Origin: Bacillus cytotoxicus
Lineage (GTDB): Bacteria; Bacillota; Bacilli; Bacillales; Bacillaceae_G
Assembly: GCF_023715645.1 (NCBI RefSeq)
Contig: NZ_JAMBOP010000033.1
Coordinates: 1-55,615 of the forward strand
Length of the DNA stretch: 55,615 nt
Direction of reading: 5' to 3'
The notes under the pieces were generated by a model, which had not been told where the DNA came from, searched no databases, and was given only the letters and a program-made list of their open reading frames with translations. Every line of letters starts with the position of its first letter. Position 1 is the stretch's first letter. The position numbers and the translations under genes are program-made. This document shows, piece by piece, positions 43,106 to 51,763 of the stretch.

Positions 43106-43659
43106 ATCAAGCATTGCTTATTATTGATGTCCAACAAGAATTAGTTGATGGGAATAATGAAATGAAAAGAGTGTTTAATAAAGAAGCATTATTAGATAAC
43201 ATTAATTTAGTTATTAATAAGGCAATAGAATCACAAGCTTTAATCATCTTTATAAGGGATAAGGATGTTGCTGAAGGGAAAGGCCCTGGGTTTCAAATAC
43301 ACCCAAAAGTAAAAGTGCCAACCACAGCAAAAATATTTGATAAAGCAGCTACAAATGCCTTTTATGGTACGCCATTAATGGATTTTTTAAAGGAAAATGA
43401 GATTGGACATCTTGTTATGATGGGATGTAAAACAGAGCATTGTATTGATACGGCGGTTAGAACTGCAACGGTGAATCATTTTGATGTTACTTTAGTTGGG
43501 GATGGCCATTCGACGGCAGATTCTTCAATTCTGTCTGCTGAGCAGATCATCAATCATCACAATGAAATACTTCATGGTCATTATAATGTTGATAATTTTT
43601 CTGTTGTTCGGACTACACAAGAGGATTTGTTTCAACCAAACCATGACACTTACCGCTAG
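43102..43659 (+). CDS. Isochorismatase family cysteine hydrolase
   Basis: The protein has 185 residues from TTG 43102; AAAAGGGG lies 7 bases upstream. The catalytic triad of the family is visible: Asp9 (LLIIDVQQ), Lys81 (FDKAATNAF) and Cys114 (GCKTEHCIDTAVR). Most members hydrolyse amides such as nicotinamide or N-carbamoyl compounds; the substrate here is unknown. The short ORF at 43034 overlaps its start. Confidence 0.87.
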   Translation: MNQALLIIDVQQELVDGNNEMKRVFNKEALLDNINLVINKAIESQALIIFIRDKDVAEGKGPGFQIHPKVKVPTTAKIFDKAATNAFYGTPLMDFLKENEIGHLVMMGCKTEHCIDTAVRTATVNHFDVTLVGDGHSTADSSILSAEQIINHHNEILHGHYNVDNFSVVRTTQEDLFQPNHDTYR

Positions 43660-43724
43660 ATCGTCATTTATCCACTTAACTTAAAAAGCGCGTTATTGCT
43701 ATATTTTCAAATATGGTGAAGGCA

Positions 43725-43770
43725 AACACGTATAATCCTGTCCTAAAATTAGAACGGGATTATACGTGTT
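43725..43770 (+). promoter_or_regulatory. Long hairpin just before the DinB gene
   Basis: AACACGTATAATCC (43725-43738) pairs perfectly with GGATTATACGTGTT (43757-43770), with further inner pairing. It lies 8 bases before the AAAGGAG ribosome site of the DinB gene. It has no T run on the plus strand, so it may be an operator or a translation-control structure as much as a terminator of the isochorismatase gene. Confidence 0.5.
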
Positions 43771-43792
43771 TAAGACAAAGGAGAAGAGAATT

Positions 43793-44269
43793 TTGAAAAA
43801 TTCAACTCATTGCGTTATTGGAGAACTAAATCAGTTAATCCCTTTTCTTATTTCTTTGGAGGAAGTAAGTGAAAAGGTATTGTTTAGTCCTATTTGTGAA
43901 GGGAAATGGTCAATGGCTGCAATTATCTCTCATTTTATGTATTGGGATCAATATATTTTAGAAGAACGTCTTGCGGAGATGGTGAATGGGGAGTTACTTC
44001 AAAAATCTAAAGTGAATGTAGGTGATATGAATAAGTTGGCGGAGGAATATGCACATTCAGGAATTAGTAAGGTACAACTAATTCGCGAAGTCTGTGAGAC
44101 AAGACAAAGATTATTAGATTCTTTAGAGGATAAGAATTTAGAGATGATTTTTAAAATAGGGTCAAATGAAATGACGGTAAATGAATATTTCAAAGGAATG
44201 ATGGAACATGACAACCACCATATTAAGCAAATTAAGGAGTTTTTAAGTCTTGTAGGAAATAAAATTTAG
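43793..44269 (+). CDS. DinB family protein
   Basis: TTG 43793 has AAAGGAGAAG 7 bases upstream; the frame is open to 43766 but crosses the hairpin. The protein has 158 residues, a four-helix bundle with metal His residues in AAIISHFMYWDQYI and MMEHDNHHIKQI, the usual DinB/YfiT pattern. Members are metal-dependent thiol transferases or of unknown role. A bidirectional terminator follows. Confidence 0.82.
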   Translation: MKNSTHCVIGELNQLIPFLISLEEVSEKVLFSPICEGKWSMAAIISHFMYWDQYILEERLAEMVNGELLQKSKVNVGDMNKLAEEYAHSGISKVQLIREVCETRQRLLDSLEDKNLEMIFKIGSNEMTVNEYFKGMMEHDNHHIKQIKEFLSLVGNKI

Positions 44270-44341
44270 TTATAATTGTTGATGCAACTAAAGAAAATGA
44301 AACGGCGGAGGGGATTAGAAGATTACTAATTAAAAAGAATA

Positions 44342-44382
44342 CCTCAAAGAACAGAGTAAATCATAGTCTTTGAGGCATTTCC
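44342..44382. terminator. Bidirectional terminator
   Basis: CCTCAAAGA (44342-44350) pairs with TCTTTGAGG (44367-44375), between the convergent DinB and transglutaminase genes. Confidence 0.8.
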
Positions 44383-44403
44383 TTTTAACTTACTTTATCG
44401 AAA

Positions 44404-46632
44404 TTAAATCACTGCATCGAAGTCAGTTGATTTCGGCTGAGATGCTGCTTTTTTCATTAGCACTTCCCATAAGTGTACAGATTTGTTCCACTCGGCTGCG
44501 GCCTGTCCTTTTTGATATATAGCATTTTCATAACTAAGAGTTAGTTGCTGCATATCAGTCGAATTGTAAAGCATATCGATGCGAAGTGCGTACTCTCGTA
44601 ATGTTTGACTTTCATTACGGGGAATACCGATTCTTGTAAATTGGTTTAAAAGTGCATGGTATGCTTTCGGATATACGGTATCATTTTTTCTGTATTTATA
44701 GAAATGAATAATAATAAATGCAATCCATTTCATTCTAGTGGTGTAGAGAATGTACCCCGTGATACTTATTAGAATGGTAGAGAGGATTAAGTGCCACCAA
44801 GAAAATCCTTTTTTAGAATCTGTCATCTTTTTAGTAGAGTTTACTTCTGTATCTTCTATTAAACCTTTCAACTTTGCCTCATTGTTCCGCTGATGTATTT
44901 GCTCGTTGTCAGAATTAGTTTCTTGGTTATTTTGTGAAGTAGAGGCAGGAGTATTATTTATAAAATTATAGGGATTGGTAAATCCTTTCGTTGGTTCGAA
45001 CGGAATCCATCCGTATTTTGGAAAGTATACTTCGACCCAAGAGTGTGCGTTATTGTTTTCGATTTTATAAACGTTATTACCTTCTAAACCAGTAAATGTA
45101 TTGTCAAGTGTTCCTTCTGTATAGCCCTTTACCCAACGAGCGGGAATCCCGATAGAACGAAGTAATACGATCATCGACGACGAAAAATTATTACAGTATC
45201 CCTTTTGTGTATCGAAAAGGAATTGATCTACATAGTCTCGCTCTTTACCAGGCACAATGACATCGATTGTTTCGTATACAAATGAATTGTCTGCGAAGTA
45301 ATTTTCGATAGCTAATACTTTATCGTATCGGTTTTCTTTATCCTTTGTTAGATTGATAGCTAAGTCTTTTACTCGCTGTGGTAATGATTCGGGAAGTTGT
45401 GTGTACTTTGTCATGAAATAAGAACTTGTTTCATTACCTTCATTCGGTTTTACAGCTTTCAAATCTTCTATAGAAAACTGTGGGGTTTCATATGTTACTT
45501 TATACGCATTTATAGCAGTAGGAGAATCTCCGTTGAACGTATAAATTTTTTCTGAAAACGGGTCAATATTGTATGATATATCAGAAATAGTCTCAACTGA
45601 TAGTAAACCTGCTGGATAAATAAGATGAGGGTAACTTTTTTGTATCGTAATCGATGCTGTGGATACTTCCGTTTTTGTACTTTGTTCATACCATCTCACA
45701 ACGTCGTTTTTCTTTTGAAAAGTAACCTTTTTTTCCTTTTCTGAAACCTCCCAGCCTTTACCTGTATAAAAATCTTTTGTTTCTACTCTCCAATATTGTT
45801 TGTTTTGCGTTTGTGCCACAAAAACAACTGTATTATCTGCCTCAAATGGCCCGCCTAATCGCGAGTCATCTAAACCGTATCCGATTTTAGAAACTTCTTG
45901 TTTTTTACTAGTTTCAGATGTGTTGAATTTTAAAAAATTCATCGTATTGGTCCATTGAGGACTGAATTTTGGAGCAAAGTATGCAATGGTTGTTGACAAG
46001 ACAATAAATACCGCAATAGGTCTAAGTAATTTCGTGAGATGTCTAGCATAATTTTGTAATTGTTCACTCGCTTTTATTCGTTCAATTTGAAGAAGGCTTA
46101 GCATAAAAAAGCCGATAACAATGATACGAATAATCGCGTAATTTGAATTGTATAAATGTAAGTTATGAAAAGTCGAAATATAAGCGATAGTCAAAATAAG
46201 AAATAACAATCCACGTTTTTTATGAATCATCCAAAAAGAGATGAAAGAACTTAAAAACCAGAATGATAGAAAAAACAAGAATGTCGGAAAAATTGGAGAA
46301 ATATCCAGCAAATTCCCTTGAAAAAACAGGGAGGAATTTTGAGAAATATCAGAAACGAATGCTGTGAGCCAAGATGGATTTATAAAAGCATTTTTATAAT
46401 ATAAGGAATGAATGATGAATAAAATTATTACAACCTTTATTGGGATTTTCCACTTCGTTTGAAAAAAAGAGAGGGTGAAGCAAATCCCTATAAATATTAC
46501 AAAAATATCAAGTCTACCTACGTTTGTAATACCTATTAGTGGTCTTATCCACTCTAGTAAAAGAAGAAATCCGCATATATGTATAAAAAATCTATTCATA
46601 TCCCATTGACTTTTCACTTGTAATGTTTTCAT
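44404..46632 (-). CDS. TgpA-like transmembrane transglutaminase
   Basis: The protein has 742 residues. The N-terminal third has about six membrane helices (to about residue 220). An outer domain follows, with a transglutaminase core: Cys in KGYCNNFSSSM (about 479) and His in NAHSWVEVYFPKYGW (about 530). The third residue position is Glu in WIPFEPTKGF, not Asp. A further helix (WWHLILSTILISITGYIL) and a cytoplasmic C-terminal DUF4129-like part complete the family layout. B. subtilis YebA is a homologue. The start overlaps the DUF58 gene by 4 bases. The three-gene operon with MoxR suggests assembly or modification of envelope proteins. Confidence 0.88.
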   Translation of the reverse strand: MKTLQVKSQWDMNRFFIHICGFLLLLEWIRPLIGITNVGRLDIFVIFIGICFTLSFFQTKWKIPIKVVIILFIIHSLYYKNAFINPSWLTAFVSDISQNSSLFFQGNLLDISPIFPTFLFFLSFWFLSSFISFWMIHKKRGLLFLILTIAYISTFHNLHLYNSNYAIIRIIVIGFFMLSLLQIERIKASEQLQNYARHLTKLLRPIAVFIVLSTTIAYFAPKFSPQWTNTMNFLKFNTSETSKKQEVSKIGYGLDDSRLGGPFEADNTVVFVAQTQNKQYWRVETKDFYTGKGWEVSEKEKKVTFQKKNDVVRWYEQSTKTEVSTASITIQKSYPHLIYPAGLLSVETISDISYNIDPFSEKIYTFNGDSPTAINAYKVTYETPQFSIEDLKAVKPNEGNETSSYFMTKYTQLPESLPQRVKDLAINLTKDKENRYDKVLAIENYFADNSFVYETIDVIVPGKERDYVDQFLFDTQKGYCNNFSSSMIVLLRSIGIPARWVKGYTEGTLDNTFTGLEGNNVYKIENNNAHSWVEVYFPKYGWIPFEPTKGFTNPYNFINNTPASTSQNNQETNSDNEQIHQRNNEAKLKGLIEDTEVNSTKKMTDSKKGFSWWHLILSTILISITGYILYTTRMKWIAFIIIHFYKYRKNDTVYPKAYHALLNQFTRIGIPRNESQTLREYALRIDMLYNSTDMQQLTLSYENAIYQKGQAAAEWNKSVHLWEVLMKKAASQPKSTDFDAVI

Positions 46633-47846
46633 TTGCTCACCTCAAAAAACACGTTCGTATAATGGTTTTCATAAACCACTTTTACCATTATTTTTCGTTT
46701 TTGTAGAGTTTCTAGTATACTTAGCTCTCGGTGTGAGAGTTGGTTTGCTTTTTCTTTCACGACTACTACTATTAATCTTCTATTTTTTATCGCTGCATAA
46801 TCAGCCGCTTTTTGAATATCGAGAGAAAGATCGCTTGTGATAAGTATAATAGTGATTGGCTGATATATTTTCTTTAATTCCATTTCTACACTTTGAGAGA
46901 GCGGGAACATGCTGTCCGCTTGCACTTTCGCTAAATGACAAAAGATTTGTTGCAACTGAGTATCTCCATTATCTAAAGGGAAAATAGTTCGTTCTTTGCC
47001 AACAGAGACGAATGACGCTGGTGAATTTTGCTTCAACACAGCCCTCACAATCGAGGCGGTAAATGAAACGACTAATTCGAATAGAGGAGATGGGGTTCTG
47101 TCCATAAATATCATGATATTTTGGCTGCGCTGTTGCTCAAACTCTTTCGTCATAATATTGTTTGTTCGTGCAGTTGCTTTCCAATCAATCCAAGAAAAAC
47201 GATCACCAGGTATATAATCTCTGACACCGACAGAGACTGTTGAGTTTCTTGCTAAATTTATATTTGCCGAAAGCGCTCCTTGTTCGAAATGATTTTCTAG
47301 TTGTCGATACTTCATATCTACATACTGGGGATAGACTAAAAAAGTATCAGAAACTGAATAAGTTTCCGCTTTTTCCATAATACCGAATAAATCACCAGTT
47401 TTTACACGTACGCGCGAAAAATTGTGTTCTCCTCTAGGAATTGTGTCAATGACGTATTGAAACGAAATATTGCGCTTTAAACCAGGAAAGAGAATTACTT
47501 TATTCTCCTTTGTTTGTTTCCGATTTGTAAAATGTGGTGGTAGTTCATCTTCCACAACTAAATAAAATAAGGGAAAAGGGAGTGTTCTCTTTATAGTAAT
47601 CGTACTTATAAATGGTTCTCCTGCTACATATTCCTTTTGATTCGTTATTCGATTTACTTCAACGTCCCGTAAGGCATAGAAGGGAAGTAGTAATGAGTAA
47701 AGGCCGAAAGGGATTGTGCTGTAAAACAAAAACCAGCTTACAAATCCTCCTTGCAGCATGGCGTATACAAATGTTGAAACAAGGCATAAAGGAATTAGCA
47801 ATAATTTTGCAACGTGATAAATTGCTCGTAGTAGTCGTTTCATCAA
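46629..47846 (-). CDS. DUF58 domain-containing protein
   Basis: The protein has 405 residues. Two N-terminal membrane helices (about 10-55) are followed by a beta-rich part and the DUF58 signature VGVRDYIPGDRFSWIDWKATARTN (about 207-230), then a vWA-like fold (NIMIFMDRTP). This family always accompanies MoxR ATPases, and the vWA region is thought to be remodelled by them. It overlaps both neighbours by 4 bases (ATGA), so translation is coupled. B. subtilis YeaD is the counterpart. Confidence 0.87.
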   Translation of the reverse strand: MMKRLLRAIYHVAKLLLIPLCLVSTFVYAMLQGGFVSWFLFYSTIPFGLYSLLLPFYALRDVEVNRITNQKEYVAGEPFISTITIKRTLPFPLFYLVVEDELPPHFTNRKQTKENKVILFPGLKRNISFQYVIDTIPRGEHNFSRVRVKTGDLFGIMEKAETYSVSDTFLVYPQYVDMKYRQLENHFEQGALSANINLARNSTVSVGVRDYIPGDRFSWIDWKATARTNNIMTKEFEQQRSQNIMIFMDRTPSPLFELVVSFTASIVRAVLKQNSPASFVSVGKERTIFPLDNGDTQLQQIFCHLAKVQADSMFPLSQSVEMELKKIYQPITIILITSDLSLDIQKAADYAAIKNRRLIVVVVKEKANQLSHRELSILETLQKRKIMVKVVYENHYTNVFFEVSK

Positions 47847-48805
47847 AAGTTCGTCGTCCTTTGAGTCGGTACAGTCGTTCTTGCAACGATTTTTGCGATA
47901 ACTTTCTCTCCCGTTATCCCTTCAAATTTCGCTTCCATTTTTAGAATAAGTCTGTGAGCTAAAACATAAGGCGCTAAAAATTTAACGTCGTCTGGAATAA
48001 CATAACTTCTGCCATGGATGAATGCATAAGCCTGTGAAGCCTTCATTAATGCAATAGAGCCACGTGGACTGGCACCTAGTTGTATAGAACTATAAGAACG
48101 AGTTTGATTAACAAGCTTTACAATATAATGCTTAATCGATTTGTCTATACTTACTTCCTGAACACTTTGTTGTAAATTCAGTAATTCTTCGATTGTAATA
48201 ATAGCTTGTAAACGGGAGAGTGGATTTGCTTTTTCCATACGATTTAAAATTTCAAATTCTTCTTCTGGTGTAGGATAACCCATTTTTAGTTTCAATAAGA
48301 AACGATCAAGCTGCGCTTCAGGTAAAGGATATGTTCCTTCATATTCGACTGGATTTTGTGTAGCCATGACAAAGAACGGTTTTGGTAACGGTCTTGTGAT
48401 GCCATCTATTGTAATATTGCCTTCCTCCATACTTTCAAGTAAGGCAGATTGAGTCTTTGGCGATGTACGATTAATTTCATCAGCAAGCACGAAGTTCCCC
48501 ATAATTGGCCCAGGCTTGAACTCAAATTGCAATTCTTTTGGATTATAAATAGAAACACCTGTTACATCTGACGGCAGTAAATCAGGTGTGAATTGAATTC
48601 GCTTGTAATCTGCATTAATTGATTTTGAAAGGGTACGGACTAACATTGTTTTTCCGACGCCTGGAACATCTTCTAATAAAACATGTCCTTCAGCTAAGAG
48701 AGCTGTCAAAGTTAGGATTGTTTCTTTTCGTTTTCCTACCATTAACTTTTCGATATTGGTAATGATCTTTTCTACAATTGGATGTAGTGTATCAAGGTGC
48801 GTCAT
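47843..48805 (-). CDS. MoxR family AAA+ ATPase
   Basis: The protein has 320 residues. The Walker A motif is VPGVGKTML (about 47-55), Walker B is NFVLADEINR, and sensor-type ATQNPVEYEGTYPLPEAQLDRFLLK is fully conserved. The C-terminal lid has GASPRGSIALMKASQA. MoxR ATPases act as chaperones for vWA/DUF58 partners. It is the first gene of the moxR-DUF58-transglutaminase operon. AGGAGGATTACG lies before the ATG. Confidence 0.92.
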   Translation of the reverse strand: MTHLDTLHPIVEKIITNIEKLMVGKRKETILTLTALLAEGHVLLEDVPGVGKTMLVRTLSKSINADYKRIQFTPDLLPSDVTGVSIYNPKELQFEFKPGPIMGNFVLADEINRTSPKTQSALLESMEEGNITIDGITRPLPKPFFVMATQNPVEYEGTYPLPEAQLDRFLLKLKMGYPTPEEEFEILNRMEKANPLSRLQAIITIEELLNLQQSVQEVSIDKSIKHYIVKLVNQTRSYSSIQLGASPRGSIALMKASQAYAFIHGRSYVIPDDVKFLAPYVLAHRLILKMEAKFEGITGEKVIAKIVARTTVPTQRTTNF

Positions 48806-49505
48806 CGTAATCCTCCTAATAATATAATCGTTTTCTAGTTCATTTACTGTGAAATAGAAATTAATTTAAAGAAATGAGTTTCCTTTGGTTTATTGCAGTA
48901 GAATAGTAATCTAAGAGGTAAGCATTTGGATTATATATAAATACAAAGTGAAAAACTGACATAAAAACCGCTTTTTTTAGCTGGGTGAGAGCGTCTGGCC
49001 GCGCATAGGAGCGGTCAGTTCCTTTTCCTGCCACATGCCAGGTTTGAAACAAAGGGAGCAGGCGAGTAGCGGGTATGTTGTATTCTACATAGCAGCAATC
49101 TATGTGTTAAAAACCAATATAAAAACCACTTTATTTAGCTGGGAAGACTTTGATCATGTATTGCAAAGATTGGAATGTAAAAAAACAGAATGACATATTT
49201 TATAATTTCTATATCGCCAAAGGAAATCCTACTTGAAATTTTATAAATATTCAGATTATAATTTCTGACTATATCTAAAATCAATGTTGCTGTTACTTAT
49301 TTCCCTTAGTATCTTTACTTAGGAAAATTCGGGAATACCATACATTTATTTGATTATTGTGGGTTCCCGTGAATAATGCAATATAGTCGTTACACTATAT
49401 ATTCACATTAATTAACAAAATGAAGTTAAATTGTAATAATATGGTACAATATAGTTTGTAATGGTAATAATTAATTTTTAAAAATTAATTAAGGGAGGGA
49501 TATAC
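48806..49505. other. Intergenic region with bcr-like repeats
   Basis: The moxR promoter lies at the left end. A full bcr-like copy (48942-49070) and a partial copy (about 49112-49150, AATATAAAAACCACTTTATT and TAGCTGGG) follow. From 49150 to 49490 only AT-rich DNA is seen. TACAATATAG near 49443 may belong to the SdpI-family promoter. Confidence 0.5.
48942..49070 (+). repeat. bcr-like repeat, copy 3 (best preserved)
   Basis: It reads AAAACTGACATAAAAACCGC, TTTTTTTAGCTGGG, GAGCGTCTGGCCGCGCATAG, GGTCAGTTCCTTTTCCTGCC, ACATGCCAGG, AAACAAAGGGAGCAGGCGAG. CTGGCCGC/GCGGTCAG forms a hairpin core. It is the clearest of the copies in this window and resembles the bcr1-type repeats of the B. cereus group. 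Confidence 0.65.
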
Positions 49506-49847
49506 ATGGTATATATGCTTGTAAATATAGGAATTAGTCTATTGATTGGCATCATATTCATCTTATCCGCACTGCTATTAAAAAAATATCCACCAACAGA
49601 TATTAATGCAGCATTTGGCTATCGAACGCGTCGATCTATGAAGAATATTGAGTTATGGAATGCAGGGAATAAATATAGTGCTGAAATTATGAGACAAAGC
49701 GGTTTTTTGATGATTTTTATAGGAAGTATAATTAGCCTAACATTTAGGTATCCACATACAATAATTGCACTTATGGCTCTTATGATACTATTAATAATTA
49801 TTATGATTTTTAGGGTAGAGACGAAATTAAAGGCAATGGAGAAATAA
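49506..49847 (+). CDS. SdpI family membrane protein
   Basis: The protein has 113 residues and three membrane helices (about 4-26, 61-80, 84-103). The conserved SdpI/YhfL line is DINAAFGYRTRRSMKNIELWNAGNKYS. In B. subtilis SdpI gives immunity to the SdpC toxin and recruits a repressor; most homologues are of unknown role. No toxin gene is near. AAGGGAGG lies 8 bases before ATG 49506. The tnpB element lies immediately downstream. Confidence 0.82.
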   Translation: MVYMLVNIGISLLIGIIFILSALLLKKYPPTDINAAFGYRTRRSMKNIELWNAGNKYSAEIMRQSGFLMIFIGSIISLTFRYPHTIIALMALMILLIIIMIFRVETKLKAMEK

Positions 49848-50019
49848 GTACAGTAATTATTTCTGGAAATAATCTATCATACTTTTCGAGAGGACTCCCA
49901 CCTCTAAACAGATGTGAAGGTGGTGAGGTGAATCGAAAAAAATATTTTATGTTTAAGAAAAACAATAGAAACATACGTTCTTGTTTTGTTGTAATATTTT
50001 TTAACAAGGAGGTGAAAAA

Positions 50020-51489
50020 ATGACAACAGAAAATCAAATACATTATAAAACTCTTCAGATTTGGATTAAAAAAGGACATCGTATGTATTCTTATTTTCAA
50101 GAATTTTGCCAAAACGCTAAAAATATGTACAATACGACAAATTTTTATATACGACAAGTGTATACAGGTTTGACACAAGGTAAGGAATTGCAACCTTTAC
50201 AAAAAGAAGTTTTGGATACAATTGATAAAAACATTGGGAAGATGAATGATACACAACTTCTTGCCTATCAAAAGAAATTAGAAAAAGAGAAAACAAAACC
50301 AAAAGAAAAATAAAAAGAAGTGAAATGTAATTTGTTTTCAGAACCAACTACAGAAAAACCTTATGTAGATTATAATTTTCTGGATGCATTATTTAAAGCG
50401 ATGATTCAGAAGGATTATCGTGCTTTACCTACGCAATCTAGTCAATCCATCATGAAAAATGTATTCCAAAATTGGAAGTCTTTTTTTGCTAATTTAAAAA
50501 ATTATAAAAAGAATCCCAATGAATATACTGGAAAACCTAGAATTCCAAAGTATATTCGTTCTTCTGAAAAGGAAATCCTGTATACAAATCAAGATTGTGT
50601 CATTAAACATGATACGTTTTTAAAGTTTCCAAAGACAAAATTACAATTAAACATTGGGAAATTGGGGTTTACTGAGGGTAAACTGAAGCAAGTTCGTGTG
50701 ATCCCAAAATACAATGGATATGTGGTGGAGTTAGTGATCGATGTTCCTTTAGAACAACAATCCGTCGAAGAGAATGGTCGTTATATGAGTATTGATTTAG
50801 GGATTGATAACCTTGCAACCATCGTAACAAACACAGGTATGAAGCCTGTACTTGTTAAGGGCAAGCATGTCAAAAGCATAAATCAATATTACAATAAAAT
50901 GAAGAGTCATTTTACAAGTCTTCTCAGGCAAGGTAAACAATCAAATGAAGGACCTTTTACTTCTAAAAGAATAGAAAAACTTCATCAAAAGCGCTACCTG
51001 AAAATAAAAGACATCTTCCATAAGGCTAGTCATCATATTGTAAAATTAGCTCAAGAAGAGAGAGTTTGCAAAATCGTTATTGGTCAAAATAAAAATTGGA
51101 AACAAGAAACGAATATGGGAAAGAAAAACAACCAAACATTTTGCCATATCTCGCATAGTTTATTGATTCAAATGATTACATACAAAGCGAGTGCGGTAGG
51201 CATTCAAGTTGTTGTAACTGAGGAATCTTACACATCAAAAGCAAGCTTTCTAGATCATGATTTCATTCCAACGTATGGAACAAATGACCAAAGTGCAACT
51301 TTTTCAGGGAAACGAATGAAGCGTGGTATGTATCGTTCTGCAGAAGGAATCGAAATCAACGCAGATGTAAACGCTGCTGCTAATATTTTACGAAAAGTAG
51401 TCCCGAATGCATGGACAAACGGGATAGAGGGGTTAGGCGTGAAACAGCTCGCTAGTGTGTTAACTCCACTGACGTTAATCGTTCGTTAG
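50020..51489 (+). pseudogene. TnpB (RNA-guided nuclease of IS605 type) split by an in-frame stop
   Basis: AAGGAGGTG precedes ATG 50020. The frame encodes an N-terminal helical part to TAA 50311-50313 (..KPKEK) and continues in the same frame to 51489 (KEVKCNLFSEPTTEKPYVDY...). Intact, it would have 489 residues. RuvC motifs are MSIDLGIDNLATIV (Asp) and INADVNAAANILRK (Asp). The usual RuvC-II Glu is not at the IVIGQNKNWKQ position; the Glu pair in TEESYTSKASF may take its place. There is no four-Cys zinc ribbon. The stop lies in an A-rich run (AAAGAAAAATAAAAAG), so a single A-to-T change or slippage is likely. Confidence 0.8.
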
Positions 51490-51540
51490 GTCGAAACGTT
51501 AGAAACCCCCACTTCAAGCTGTGCTAAGTGGGGGAGTATT
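51490..51540 (+). ncRNA. Probable 3' end of the TnpB guide RNA scaffold
   Basis: In IS605-type elements the guide (omega/reRNA) is transcribed across the tnpB 3' end and the right end, and the guide itself comes from flanking DNA. Here the scaffold would include GTTAGAAACCCCCACTTCAA and the 9-bp hairpin, and the guide would begin near 51535-51541. Expression is inferred only. Confidence 0.4.
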
Positions 51541-51763
51541 CATTGAGATTCGTACGGGGAATGGCAATCATGTTATTGTCAAAAAGCAAAGTGAAATTCA
51601 AGATATACTATCAAACTATAGCAATATGGAATTGAAACCTGTGGAGATGAAAGACAAAATAAAAGGTTACCAGTATACGTTAAAGATAATCAATGATGAT
51701 GGAATGGATTATGAAACTCAAGAAGAAGTAAAGACAGAATCATTGCAGAAATATTTTCAGTAG
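51541..51763 (+). pseudogene. Truncated gene next to the tnpB element
   Basis: A frame open from the right-end hairpin reads IEIRTGNGNHVIVKKQSEIQ, then DILSNYSNMELKPVEMKDKIKG and ends ESLQKYFQ at 51763. It has no start codon or ribosome site of its own outside the element. It looks like the C-terminal 72 residues of a gene whose beginning is missing; no matching N-terminus is found left of the element, so a deletion accompanied or followed the insertion. Confidence 0.5.

Larger units (their letters stand above)
49891..51540 (+). mobile_element. IS200/IS605-type tnpB element without tnpA
   Basis: The left end has an imperfect hairpin around CCACCT/AGGTGG (49898-49923). The right end has a perfect CCCCCACTT/AAGTGGGGG hairpin (51506-51514 and 51526-51534), 17 bases after the tnpB stop. 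Only a tnpB-like gene lies between, with no Y1 transposase, as in IS1341-type elements. No target duplication is expected for this family. The element lies beside the truncated gene at 51541-51763. Exact ends are uncertain by some bases. Confidence 0.7.

Noticed and set aside
48861-49052. Minus-strand ORF of 63 codons
   Set aside because: It overlaps the third bcr-like repeat and has no ribosome site.
49506-49847. An SDP-type toxin-immunity cassette
   Set aside because: Only the SdpI-like gene is present; no SdpA, SdpB, SdpC or SdpR homologue is nearby, although loss beside the insertion cannot be excluded.
50020-51489. A nuclease-dead TnpB-derived repressor
   Set aside because: Two RuvC Asp residues are kept, the element ends are present, and an alternative Glu exists; the stop codon looks like simple inactivation.
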